The notes beneath the pieces were generated by a model, which saw only the letters and a program-made list of their open reading frames with translations, was not told the DNA's origin and searched no databases. DNA of 43,154 nt, taken from JACMJP01 sp046160675. Its GTDB lineage: Bacteria; Bacteroidota; Bacteroidia; Chitinophagales; BACL12. How positions within the stretch are numbered: position 1 is the stretch's first letter; every line of letters begins with the position of its first letter. Positions 34,734 through 42,722 of the stretch are shown here, piece by piece. The stretch is from positions 1 through 43,154 of the forward strand of contig JBJXHH010000210.1 of NCBI GenBank assembly GCA_046160675.1. Direction: 5' to 3'. Position numbers and translations under genes: made by a program.

Positions 34734-35285
34734 TTAAACCATCTGTTGAAGCATTTGTTTTAGTAAAGTTCTGGCATTGTTCACATGCCATTTGCTAGTG
34801 CCTTCACTCATGCCAAGCAATTCACTTATTTCTTTATGACTATAACCGTCAATTGCAAACAAATTGAAAACCTTTCCTGAAACTGCAGGCAATTTATTCA
34901 GCATGTTTTGCATCCTGTCTGCTTCAATGGTTGCGTCATACAAATTCTCCTCATAATCGTCATATTGTAAATCGACTGAATGGTCAGAAAAATCTTTTAA
35001 TTGAATTTGTTCTTTGTATTTCTTATTTTTTCGGAATTCATCTATTGCAGTATTGATCATCACCCTTCGCATCCAAACAGCAAGTGGAATATGCTCTTTA
35101 TGCTTATCAGCATGTATTAATATTTTACAAAACCCTTCGTTTAGAAGTGCAAGGGCATCATCTTTATTTGAAGCATAACGGCTGCACACACTCATCAATA
35201 AACTAAAACTCTGTTTATATAATTCGTATTGAGCTTTCCGTTCTCCTGATGCACATCGTTTGAGTAATGCGGGTTCAATGTTCAT
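34734..35285 (-). CDS. ECF-type RNA polymerase sigma factor
   Basis: A 183-residue sigma-70-family factor with only regions 2 and 4. Region 2 covers about 10-95 (LLMSVCSRYASNKDDALALLNEGFCKIL, then WMRRVMINTAIDEFRKNKKY). Region 4 covers about 125-180 (LPAVSGKVFNLFAIDGYSHKEISELLGMSEGTSKWHVNNARTLL), whose second helix reads the -35 element. The start at 35285 (MNIEPALLKRCASGERKAQYELY) is typical for ECF factors; a frame reaching 35366 was rejected. The next gene, 17 bp downstream, encodes the membrane-barrel protein, so a sigma/regulator pair is likely. The group of ECF factors cannot be named. A possible promoter lies at 35348-35376. Confidence 0.9.
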   Translation of the reverse strand: MNIEPALLKRCASGERKAQYELYKQSFSLLMSVCSRYASNKDDALALLNEGFCKILIHADKHKEHIPLAVWMRRVMINTAIDEFRKNKKYKEQIQLKDFSDHSVDLQYDDYEENLYDATIEADRMQNMLNKLPAVSGKVFNLFAIDGYSHKEISELLGMSEGTSKWHVNNARTLLKQMLQQMV

Positions 35286-35347
35286 GCAATAGGAAAAAGT
35301 TACTGGTGTAAATTTACTTACATGCTTATTCTTTTTTTCATTTCTTG

Positions 35348-35376
35348 CAAATGTGACGTCAATCAAATTCTTTCAA
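35348..35376 (-). promoter_or_regulatory. possible promoter of the ECF sigma operon
   Basis: On the minus strand, TTG (35376-35374), an 18-nt spacer and CACATTTG (35355-35348), one mismatch from TAnnTTTG. The sigma ATG follows 62 nt later. The spacing is good but the -7 box is imperfect; autoregulation by the sigma factor cannot be judged. Confidence 0.35.
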
Positions 35377-35390
35377 TTATAAGCGAAAAT

Positions 35391-35424
35391 AACTGCCGGT
35401 TTACTAAGGAGATTCCCGGCAGTT
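35391..35424. other. stem-loop 1 in sigma/parC intergenic region
   Basis: Perfect 9-bp stem AACTGCCGG/CCGGCAGTT with a 16-nt loop. No T-run follows on the plus strand and only ATTTTC on the minus strand, so it is a poor terminator. It lies just upstream of the candidate sigma promoter. Confidence 0.5.
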
Positions 35425-35462
35425 GAACTCCCGCATATACAACAATATATTTTGTAATCAAG

Positions 35463-35501
35463 TTGGCTGCAATAATTCTCATACATTAAAATTGCTGCCA
35501 A
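35463..35501. other. stem-loop 2 in sigma/parC intergenic region
   Basis: Arms TTGGCTGCAAT (35463-35473) and ATTGCTGCCAA (35491-35501) pair at 10 of 11 positions around a 17-nt loop. Confidence 0.45.
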
Positions 35502-35653
35502 TTTTATCAAGTTCATGAGTTTAAGCATATTTTTTACCTGTAATACGTAGGGCAAAACAAAAGAGTTGGGTGGGCTTTAAGAATTGGACCCAAACCTTCA
35601 CATATCCACTTATCAACCTTTAAAACTTACAGAAAAATCTATTGTGATACTTC

Positions 35654-35661
35654 TACTTTTG
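35654..35661 (+). promoter_or_regulatory. candidate -7 element (TACTTTTG) for parC
   Basis: Perfect TAnnTTTG ending 19 nt before the parC ATG; no -33 TTG at normal spacing. Its presence suggests that parC here has its own promoter rather than depending on parE. Confidence 0.45.
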
Positions 35662-35680
35662 TTTTCATCAAATTCTTGAA

Positions 35681-38350
35681 ATGGCGAAGAAAAAGAACGG
35701 CAATGCACATGTAAGCGAAATGTATGAGGATTGGTTTCTTGATTATGCAAGTTATGTGATCCTTGAGCGGGCAGTACCCGACAACAGGGATGGATTAAAG
35801 CCTGTGCAGCGGAGAATATTGCATGCTATGAAGGAAATGGATGACGGGCGCTTTCATAAAGTGGCTAATATCATTGGTCAGACCATGCAGTATCATCCGC
35901 ATGGCGATGCGGCAATAGGCGATGCACTTGTAAATATGGGACAAAAAGATCTCCTGATCGAAACACAAGGAAACTGGGGCGATGTAAGGACTGGAGATGA
36001 TGCAGCCGCAGCGAGATATATCGAAGCAAGACTCTCAAAATTTGCCCTGGAGGTTGGTTTTAATAAAGAATTATGTGAATGGCAATTGAGTTATGACGGT
36101 AGAAAAAGCGAACCTGTTTTTCTGCCTGTAAAATTCCCGCTAGTATTGGCGATGGGGGTCGAGGGAATCGCTGTAGGGTTATCTACAAAAATTCTCCCTC
36201 ATAATTTCTGCGAACTTATTTTAGGTTCCATTGAATTATTAAAAGGAAACACTACCAATCTACTTCCCGACTTTCCGACAGGAGGTGAAATAGATTGTTC
36301 GGAGTATAAACAAGGCGAAAGAGGAGGAAGGGTGAGAATTAGGGCGAAGATGGAAATTGTCGATAAAAAAACAATTCTGATAAAAGAAATCCCCTTCGGC
36401 ACTACCACCACTTCTTTAATTGAAAGTGTTGTAAAGGCAAATGATAAGGGCAAGATCAAAATAAAAAAAATAACAGACAATACAGCCAAAGATGTAGAAA
36501 TTCAAATTGATATTGCACCAGGTGTCTCTCCGGATGTGACAGTTGATGCGTTGTATGCTTTTACTGATTGTGAAGTTTCCATTTCGCCGATCACTTGTAT
36601 TATTGAAGATGACAAACCTGTTTTTTACACTGTTGATGAAGTATTACGCAAAAGTACAGTGTTCACAAAAGAGCTCCTGAAGAAAGAACTGCAAAATAAA
36701 CTCAGGGACCTCGAAGAAAAATGGCATTTTGCTTCGCTGGAAAAAATATTTATTGAAAAAAGAATTTACCGGAACATTGAAGAATGCGAAACATGGGAAG
36801 CTGTAATTAAAACGATTGATAAAGGTTTGAAGCCTTATGTTAAAAACCTGATGCGGGAAGTTACGGAGGAAGATATAGTTCGCCTGACAGAAATAAAGAT
36901 AAAACGTATTTCAAGATTTGATTCTTTTAAAGCAGATGAGCTGATTCGGGATCTGGAGGCTGAGATGAAAACTGTGAAATACAACCTGAAAAACCTCACA
37001 CAATATGCAATAAAATATTTCGAAGAGTTGCTGAAGAAGTACGGGAAAGGGAGGGAACGTAAAGCTGTGATTAAGACTTTTGATACGATAGAAGCTAAGG
37101 CAGTTGTTGCAAACAATGCCAAATTGTATGTGAACAGGGTAGATGGATTTATTGGGTTCGGGTTGAAAAAGGATGAATTTATTTGTGATTGTTCAGACAT
37201 GGATGATGTGATTGCTTTTACACAAGAAGGTAAAATGAAAGTAGTGCGCATAGCTGATAAAGTATTCATTGGTAAAAATATTTTATATGCCAATGTCTGG
37301 AAAAAAGAGGATGAGCGTATGACCTATCATATGATTTATACGGATGGAAAAAGCGGTAAGGCATTTGCAAAACGGTTTAACGTTACAGGTATTACCCGGG
37401 ATAAAGAATACGATCTTACGCAGGAAAACCCAAGAACAAAAGTATTTTACTTTTCAGCGAACCCGAATAGCGAATCAGAAATTGTAACAGTTCAGTTACA
37501 TCCGAACGCAAAGGCGCATAACAAGGCGTTTGACTATGATTTTAATGAACTTGCCATTAAAGGAAGAAATTCAATCGGAAATACCATCACAAAATATGCG
37601 CTTAAAAAAATTACCCAAAAAGAAAAGGGTACTAGCTCCATTGGTGGCAGGAAGATTTGGTACGACAGCATTGTAGGAAAGTTGAATACAGATGAGAGAG
37701 GAAGATACCTCGGCGAATTTGATACCGGCGACACAATTCTCGCTATATACAAAGACGGAACTTATGAACTCACCAATTTTGAACTGAGTAATCGGTATGA
37801 AATAAACCAGCTTATGTGGCTGGACAAGTTTGAGGCTCAAAAAGTAGTAACTGCTGTTTATTGGGATGCAGGAAATGGTTTCACATACGTAAAACGTTTC
37901 AATATTGAAACTGCTTCAGAGGACAAGAAATATTTGTTCATTTCAGAGAATGAAAAAAGCAAACTGTTGTTTGCAAGCACACTTGAGAAACCCTTGATAG
38001 AACTCACGGTTCTGAAAGGAAAGAAAAACGAACCTTCTACTGAAATAATTAACCTTGTTGAATGCATTGATGTAAAAGGTTGGAAAAGCCAGGGAAACAG
38101 GCTGAGTAATTATGAGGTAAAAAGGGTAAAAGCTGTAGAGGCAGGAGAAGAAGATACAATTTTATCTTCAGAGAGGAAGTTAGAAGAAAAGAAGGACGAA
38201 GCGGATGTGAAACCAGAAAAAAAGAAACCCGGAAAAGAAAGGAAACAACAAAAAAGTAAGACTGATGTGAAGGTTGGGACGCAGCTTGAATGGGATATGA
38301 AAAGTGGCAAGAAAAAAATTAAGGAAGGAAAGCAAACCAAGTTGTTTTAG
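35681..38350 (+). CDS. parC: DNA topoisomerase IV subunit A
   Basis: Breakage-reunion subunit of topoisomerase IV, 889 residues. The N-terminal winged-helix/tower part has DNRDGLKPVQRRIL (34-47), the quinolone-pocket helix YHPHGDAAIGDALV (71-84) and the catalytic Tyr113 in AARYIEARLSK. A long coiled-coil tower and a C-terminal beta-propeller-like domain (~500-810) follow, with a Lys/Glu-rich tail (about 825-889). No QRRGGKG GyrA box was seen, which supports ParC over GyrA. The position equivalent to GyrA Ser83 is Ala77. Its partner parE is 5.6 kb upstream in the same orientation with four opposite-strand genes between. The BNR-repeat protein gene follows 43 bp downstream, possibly co-transcribed. 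Confidence 0.92.
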   Translation: MAKKKNGNAHVSEMYEDWFLDYASYVILERAVPDNRDGLKPVQRRILHAMKEMDDGRFHKVANIIGQTMQYHPHGDAAIGDALVNMGQKDLLIETQGNWGDVRTGDDAAAARYIEARLSKFALEVGFNKELCEWQLSYDGRKSEPVFLPVKFPLVLAMGVEGIAVGLSTKILPHNFCELILGSIELLKGNTTNLLPDFPTGGEIDCSEYKQGERGGRVRIRAKMEIVDKKTILIKEIPFGTTTTSLIESVVKANDKGKIKIKKITDNTAKDVEIQIDIAPGVSPDVTVDALYAFTDCEVSISPITCIIEDDKPVFYTVDEVLRKSTVFTKELLKKELQNKLRDLEEKWHFASLEKIFIEKRIYRNIEECETWEAVIKTIDKGLKPYVKNLMREVTEEDIVRLTEIKIKRISRFDSFKADELIRDLEAEMKTVKYNLKNLTQYAIKYFEELLKKYGKGRERKAVIKTFDTIEAKAVVANNAKLYVNRVDGFIGFGLKKDEFICDCSDMDDVIAFTQEGKMKVVRIADKVFIGKNILYANVWKKEDERMTYHMIYTDGKSGKAFAKRFNVTGITRDKEYDLTQENPRTKVFYFSANPNSESEIVTVQLHPNAKAHNKAFDYDFNELAIKGRNSIGNTITKYALKKITQKEKGTSSIGGRKIWYDSIVGKLNTDERGRYLGEFDTGDTILAIYKDGTYELTNFELSNRYEINQLMWLDKFEAQKVVTAVYWDAGNGFTYVKRFNIETASEDKKYLFISENEKSKLLFASTLEKPLIELTVLKGKKNEPSTEIINLVECIDVKGWKSQGNRLSNYEVKRVKAVEAGEEDTILSSERKLEEKKDEADVKPEKKKPGKERKQQKSKTDVKVGTQLEWDMKSGKKKIKEGKQTKLF

Positions 38351-38393
38351 ACTAAACCTTTCCTGAAAAATCTTGTCTGAATTGAAATTAAAT

Positions 38394-39971
38394 ATGAAAA
38401 GTTTATTTGTAAAGTTTTTGGTCTTCCTTCTTTTCTGTTTTTCTGCAAAGGGTTTGTTAGCGCAAAACATCAACCTTTCAAATGAAGAAGACTTTAATGG
38501 AGAGCCGTTTCTGGCAATTGATCCTACAGATGAACAGCATGTTGCTGTCGCATGGATGGGGTTGAATGGATTGAACCTGATTCAGATTCATCTCCGTGTG
38601 AGTTTTGATGGCGGGGAATCATGGAATGAACCGCACTTGTTTTCCCATCTTGCTGGGTATAATACTTCGGCTGACCCATCGATTGATTTTGACAGTGACG
38701 GAAATTTGTATGTATGTTTTATTGATTATCACATTTCAGGAACTACTGGGGGTGTATATATTTATAAATCTGAAGATGGCGGAATAACTTTTAATGAACC
38801 TGTGGAAGTGATTCATACAGAAGATGATCTGGGTGAATATCCTGTTGACAGACCCTGGATGGTGATAGATAAAAGCGGCACTGCAAGTGACGGGAATATT
38901 TACGTTACTACCAAGCCAGCTCCCTGGGAGCCCATCCCCAATCGAAGTTATTTCATAGCCTCAACTGATGGCGGTCTTTCATTTAACGATTGGAAATATA
39001 TTGATGCAACGGGCTGGAGCATAGGGAGTTTTATATCAGGGCCTATGATTACTCCGTCAGTTTCGGCAGATGGGATTTTTTATTGTATTTATCCATCTTT
39101 TGAGATCACTGAAAGTTTTTATCCAAGATTCATTTGTGCTAAAACTTATGATGCCGGCGAATCGTTTGAGTATTTTTTAGTAAAAGAAAGCACTACGCTC
39201 AATTCTGACACAGTGTTAAAGCTCGGTTATTTACTTATTACTGATGATACAAATCCATTGCATCTAGCATTTCTATATATCCTCTCCTCATTTGGGGATC
39301 CCGATATTTTTCTGAATGAAAGTTTTGATGGTGGAGAAACCTGGAGTGATGATGTAAGGGTAAACGATGATACTCCGTCAAACGATGTTTCACAGGACCT
39401 CGTGTGGGCTGATTTTGACCAGGGAGGAAATTTACTTGTAACATGGAGGGATAGACGGAATGCTCCGGATACAGGTTCCCTCACATCTTACGAAATTTAT
39501 TCTGCAGTAAAATGGAAAGATTCAACTTCTTTTTCAAATAACCTCATCATTTCAGACGAATTAATTGCATTTGATGATGTACTGAAAGAGAACGGCAATG
39601 ATTTTATGGGCTGCGTTTTTGCAAACGACACAGTTTACGCAGCTTGGGGTGATACCAGAAACGGGTTTTTAAATATCTGGTTTACAAAGATGAATGCCAA
39701 GACGGCAACCGGAACAGGTGTTCAGAATTTGAATTCCAGGCAAACAACTTTTATCTATCCGAATCCTGCTGTTATTGATGAACCGGTTTTTGTAAATTCA
39801 ATAAAAAAAGAAGAAATGCTGGTTATCATTTATAACGTTACCGGAAAACTTGTGATGCAAAAAAGAATTTATGCCAATGAGCCTTTTTATATAGAACAAG
39901 GCATAGAGCCGGGCTGTTATTTTTATAGTATAGACGGAAGAGAAAACGGGGAAATTATTTTTAATCAATAA
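38394..39971 (+). CDS. T9SS-sorted secreted protein with sialidase-like BNR/Asp-box propeller
   Basis: A 525-residue secreted protein. The ATG at 38394 (MKSLFVKFLVFLLFCFSAKGLLAQ) gives a good signal peptide; a TTG seven codons upstream is less likely. The core is a beta-propeller with four Asp-box turns: SFDGGESW (~70), SEDGGITF (~126), STDGGLSF (~190) and SFDGGETW (~310). These occur in sialidases and in non-catalytic propellers. The Arg triad and Tyr/Glu pair needed for a sialidase could not be placed with confidence, so no enzyme name is given. A type A sorting domain starting FIYPNPAV (~453-525) directs T9SS secretion. Its last 11 bp overlap the 3' end of the convergent PAP2 gene. Confidence 0.75.
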   Translation: MKSLFVKFLVFLLFCFSAKGLLAQNINLSNEEDFNGEPFLAIDPTDEQHVAVAWMGLNGLNLIQIHLRVSFDGGESWNEPHLFSHLAGYNTSADPSIDFDSDGNLYVCFIDYHISGTTGGVYIYKSEDGGITFNEPVEVIHTEDDLGEYPVDRPWMVIDKSGTASDGNIYVTTKPAPWEPIPNRSYFIASTDGGLSFNDWKYIDATGWSIGSFISGPMITPSVSADGIFYCIYPSFEITESFYPRFICAKTYDAGESFEYFLVKESTTLNSDTVLKLGYLLITDDTNPLHLAFLYILSSFGDPDIFLNESFDGGETWSDDVRVNDDTPSNDVSQDLVWADFDQGGNLLVTWRDRRNAPDTGSLTSYEIYSAVKWKDSTSFSNNLIISDELIAFDDVLKENGNDFMGCVFANDTVYAAWGDTRNGFLNIWFTKMNAKTATGTGVQNLNSRQTTFIYPNPAVIDEPVFVNSIKKEEMLVIIYNVTGKLVMQKRIYANEPFYIEQGIEPGCYFYSIDGRENGEIIFNQ

Positions 39972-40875
39972 GTTTTGAAAATTTTATATTACAACTTAAT
40001 CCCTGTATTTCTTCATTCAGTAAAGGTTTAAAACTCACATTTTCATTTTCACTTTTGTGTAATAGGGGGATGCATACCCCAATACTTGCCCCAAGTAAAT
40101 AGCCTGCAGAAACATCCGTCCAAAAATGTTTCCCTGCTTCGGTTCTGAAGTAGCCGGTAAAAGCCGGAATGCCAGCTGCGCCAGCATATACAAATATTTT
40201 GGCAACAATATTTTTGTTACTCAACAAATACCTGCTCACAAGTGAGGCAGTAAAAAAACTATTAAAAGCGGAAAAAGAAGTATGCCCTGATGGAAATGAC
40301 ATCGAAGACTCTTCATCCGTTCTTTGCTCATCTGTCAAATTTTTGTTGTAAACGTATGGCCTTTTCCTGTCAGTACTTTTTTTCAGGATTTCTGTTATTC
40401 CAACAGTTAGAGTTAATCCTTCAACATACATCACAAGATTATTCTTTAGATCGTTTTCACCATTTTTTGTAAGAAAAACCGATGCTATTCCCGCAACACC
40501 TGATGTAAACATAAATTGATCGCTCAATTTTTCAGCCCGCAATGCTTGTATTGTATCAAAACTTATGAGGTGATTTTCAAATGCGGGGATGCTTGCATTA
40601 TTCAGAGTGGCAAGTTCTTCCAATTCTACAGGGTCATTTTCAAGAATCAAAAAACCTGCGATAAGACTTCCTACAGAAATTGATGTAAGAATAAGGTCTG
40701 TATTTTTTTGGAGTAAAAAAGTGGAGGATTCAATTGCAATCACCCCCTGTGGAATTGTAAACTCAGGCTCATATTCAAACACAGGAATTTCGAAAATCTG
40801 CTGTGATTGCATATAAGCTGCAATTGGTATGTAAACTGTGAGCCCGAGCAGAAGTATAATCTTACAATACTGCAC
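39961..40875 (-). CDS. PAP2-superfamily membrane-associated phosphatase
   Basis: A 304-residue protein of the type 2 phosphatidic acid phosphatase superfamily, which removes phosphate from lipid phosphates such as PA or undecaprenyl pyrophosphate, usually on the outer face of the membrane. The complete three-part active site is visible: K-x6-RP in KKSTDRKRPY, SFPSGHTSFSAF, and R-x5-H-x3-D in RTEAGKHFWTD, followed by VSAGYLLGASIG. The start codon is GTG at 40875, giving the signal-like MQYCKIILLLGLTVYIPIAA; no ATG lies upstream in frame near it. Only a few weak hydrophobic segments are visible, fewer than in classic six-TM members. The substrate cannot be named. It overlaps the BNR protein gene tail to tail by 11 bp. 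Confidence 0.8.
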   Translation of the reverse strand: MQYCKIILLLGLTVYIPIAAYMQSQQIFEIPVFEYEPEFTIPQGVIAIESSTFLLQKNTDLILTSISVGSLIAGFLILENDPVELEELATLNNASIPAFENHLISFDTIQALRAEKLSDQFMFTSGVAGIASVFLTKNGENDLKNNLVMYVEGLTLTVGITEILKKSTDRKRPYVYNKNLTDEQRTDEESSMSFPSGHTSFSAFNSFFTASLVSRYLLSNKNIVAKIFVYAGAAGIPAFTGYFRTEAGKHFWTDVSAGYLLGASIGVCIPLLHKSENENVSFKPLLNEEIQGLSCNIKFSKLID

Positions 40876-41238
40876 ACAAATAAGTTGAAACAGTAATGTT
40901 AAGCATTGTATTTTGCAAAAGAAAGGAAAACAGGTAACATTTAACTAGGTTTTGTGAGTGAAAATCATTCACTTTAGATTATATAGTCCGAGAAAGACAA
41001 GTTGACAACTAAAGGGTTACACTCCTGATTTACCTATTGTTAGAATCACTGTAATAAGACGAATTCATTTTTACAATCACCCTCTTCCTTTTCAGGTAAG
41101 TGATCCTTTCCATTCATAAGCAAAAGATTACAAAATAAACATGAGCAGACTAGCGTAATTTGAGCATAATGCAAAAACTGTTAAAATTATTTCCCGGTTT
41201 GTTTACAATGTTGCACATTTGAAGTGAAATAGTTTCAA
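40876..41238. other. 363-bp divergent intergenic region, nothing definite
   Basis: Lies between the PAP2 gene (minus) and the protease gene (plus). I see no coding region and no RNA gene. There are two short weak hairpins, AGTGAA/TTCACT (40957-40973) and AGTTG/CAACT (41000-41010), and an imperfect -7 element (CACATTTG, 41214-41221) 17 nt before the protease start. Confidence 0.5.
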
Positions 41239-42468
41239 TTGGCAATAAAAAAAATTATTTGTTTCCTATGTATGCTATTCTGGCTTGGTATTATCTGGGC
41301 GCAGACTTTTTTCCGCTTTACAGATGATGCAGAAAAACACAAATACACTTTTGACTTGTATAGGAATATCATTGTGATTCCGGTTTGGTTAAATGGAGAG
41401 GGTCCTTTTAATTTTATACTTGACACAGGTGCCGGAAATTGTATCATTACTGAACCTCAACTTGTAAACGATCTGCAATTGCAGAAAGGTAGGGAGGTTA
41501 TAATAAGCGGCAGCGGTGAAAATACCGGTGAACGGGCATTCCTCGTACATCAGGTTACTGTACGAGTAAAAAACATGGAGAGTTTACCTCTTACCATGGC
41601 AGCATTTGAAGAAGACCCATTTCTTCTTTCAGAATATCTCGGCTGCACTATTCATGGGATATTAGGGTATGAATTTTTTAACAGCTTTATTGTTCGCCTC
41701 AATTATCAAACACAAGTAATGACTGTATTTAACCCTATAACATTTCAGCCCAATAAAAAGTATACGCCTGTTCCGATAACTTTAAAAAACAAGAGGCCTT
41801 TCTTACAAGGATTTTGTGCTTATCACCCCGATACCATAATCAGGCTTGAAGATATTTTGATAGATACAGGCGCCGGTTTTCCTATTTCGCTGGAAACATA
41901 TTCAGATGAACAAATAATTGTTCCTGAAAAAAATATGAATGATGAATTAGGAGTGGGGCTTAACGGTGTGATTGCCGGGCAGATAGCCCGGACATATAGG
42001 TTTGGTTTTAGCAATTTTGTTTTTGAGGATATTGTTACTGCTTACCCGGAATATTCAAGCACAGGGAGTAAGCAGGTAAATGAGCAACGTAATGGGAGTA
42101 TTGGAAATTTTTTGCTCAACAGGTTTACGGTTGTTTTTTATTATGCAGGGGGCATAATGTACATGAAACCCAATGGTAAATTACGACAGCATTTCCCTTA
42201 CGACAGAACAGGGGTAGAAGTGATTGCAACAGGAGAGGAGTATATTCAATTCCTTATAAGAACTGTAAAACCGGGTTCCCCGGCAGAAGAAATAGGCATT
42301 TTGCCCGGCGATGAAATTGAAGAAATTAATTTTCAAAAAGTAACTACTTTGGAGCTTTCAGAAATAGACCACCTATTGAGTAACCCCGCCTCCAATTCTA
42401 TTACCTTGCGCATAAAACGGGATAACAAAATATTTTATATGATAGTAGAAATGCGGGATTTGATATAA
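41239..42468 (+). CDS. retropepsin-like aspartic protease with C-terminal PDZ domain
   Basis: A 409-residue exported protein. The likely start is TTG at 41239 (MAIKKIICFLCMLFWLGIIWAQ, a complete signal peptide). The next in-frame ATG, at 41272, would leave the signal without its basic N-terminal end. Two DTGAG active-site motifs are present in one chain, at Asp62 (FNFILDTGAGNCIIT) and Asp209 (ILIDTGAGFPISL), about 147 residues apart. The protein may therefore fold as an internally paired two-lobed protease instead of a retropepsin homodimer. GILGYEFFNSFIVRLNY after the first lobe and GSIGNFLLNRFTVVFYY after the second are matching strand motifs. A PDZ domain (~325-405, with VKPGSPAEEIGILPGDEIEEIN) should bind substrate or partner C termini. 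It is probably periplasmic and its targets are unknown. Confidence 0.75.
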   Translation: MAIKKIICFLCMLFWLGIIWAQTFFRFTDDAEKHKYTFDLYRNIIVIPVWLNGEGPFNFILDTGAGNCIITEPQLVNDLQLQKGREVIISGSGENTGERAFLVHQVTVRVKNMESLPLTMAAFEEDPFLLSEYLGCTIHGILGYEFFNSFIVRLNYQTQVMTVFNPITFQPNKKYTPVPITLKNKRPFLQGFCAYHPDTIIRLEDILIDTGAGFPISLETYSDEQIIVPEKNMNDELGVGLNGVIAGQIARTYRFGFSNFVFEDIVTAYPEYSSTGSKQVNEQRNGSIGNFLLNRFTVVFYYAGGIMYMKPNGKLRQHFPYDRTGVEVIATGEEYIQFLIRTVKPGSPAEEIGILPGDEIEEINFQKVTTLELSEIDHLLSNPASNSITLRIKRDNKIFYMIVEMRDLI

Positions 42469-42722
42469 AGGAAATATTTTTGCAGGGTACCGGAATGGAA
42501 CTAAGTGCAGGGGCTGGAATCAAACCTTACTAGATCTCTTAACCTTCTAGCTTAATAAAAGAAGTAAGTTGCATTCGTATTTGAAGAAAGAAACAGATAA
42601 AGGTGTTAAAACCGCCTTCTTTTTGAAAAGTAAAGTAGGATTGCATTAAAATATGTGTGAGAATTTCAGTAAGACAGTTTGCAGAGGGTGAGAATACTCC
42701 CTAATTAAGAAAGTAAAATAAG
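42469..42722. other. 254-bp intergenic region with an isolated -7 element
   Basis: No gene seen. TATTTTTG at 42475-42482 is a perfect TAnnTTTG match but lies 240 bp before the SET gene, and no -33 box is at normal spacing. If used, it would give a long leader or a small RNA of up to ~230 nt. Confidence 0.35.

Larger units (their letters stand above)
35286..35680. other. 395-bp divergent intergenic region between ECF sigma gene and parC
   Basis: No convincing coding region. It holds a weak promoter for the sigma gene, two stem-loops (35391-35424 and 35463-35501), a partly symmetrical ACAATATATTTTGT near 35440, and the candidate parC -7 element at 35654. The 8-bp sequence ATCAAGTT occurs on both sides of the second stem-loop (35457-35464 and 35506-35513). 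Confidence 0.6.

Noticed and set aside
35373..35555. 60-codon minus-strand frame in the sigma/parC intergenic region
   Set aside because: It runs through both stem-loops, has no ribosome binding site or domain, and its composition is not coding-like.
40957..41010. Short inverted repeats upstream of the protease gene as operators
   Set aside because: Stems are only 5-6 bp and AT-rich; such repeats are expected by chance in this composition.
42495..42560. Resemblance of GGAATCAAACC to a tRNA T-arm on the minus strand
   Set aside because: The flanking bases do not form a T-stem, acceptor stem or anticodon arm.
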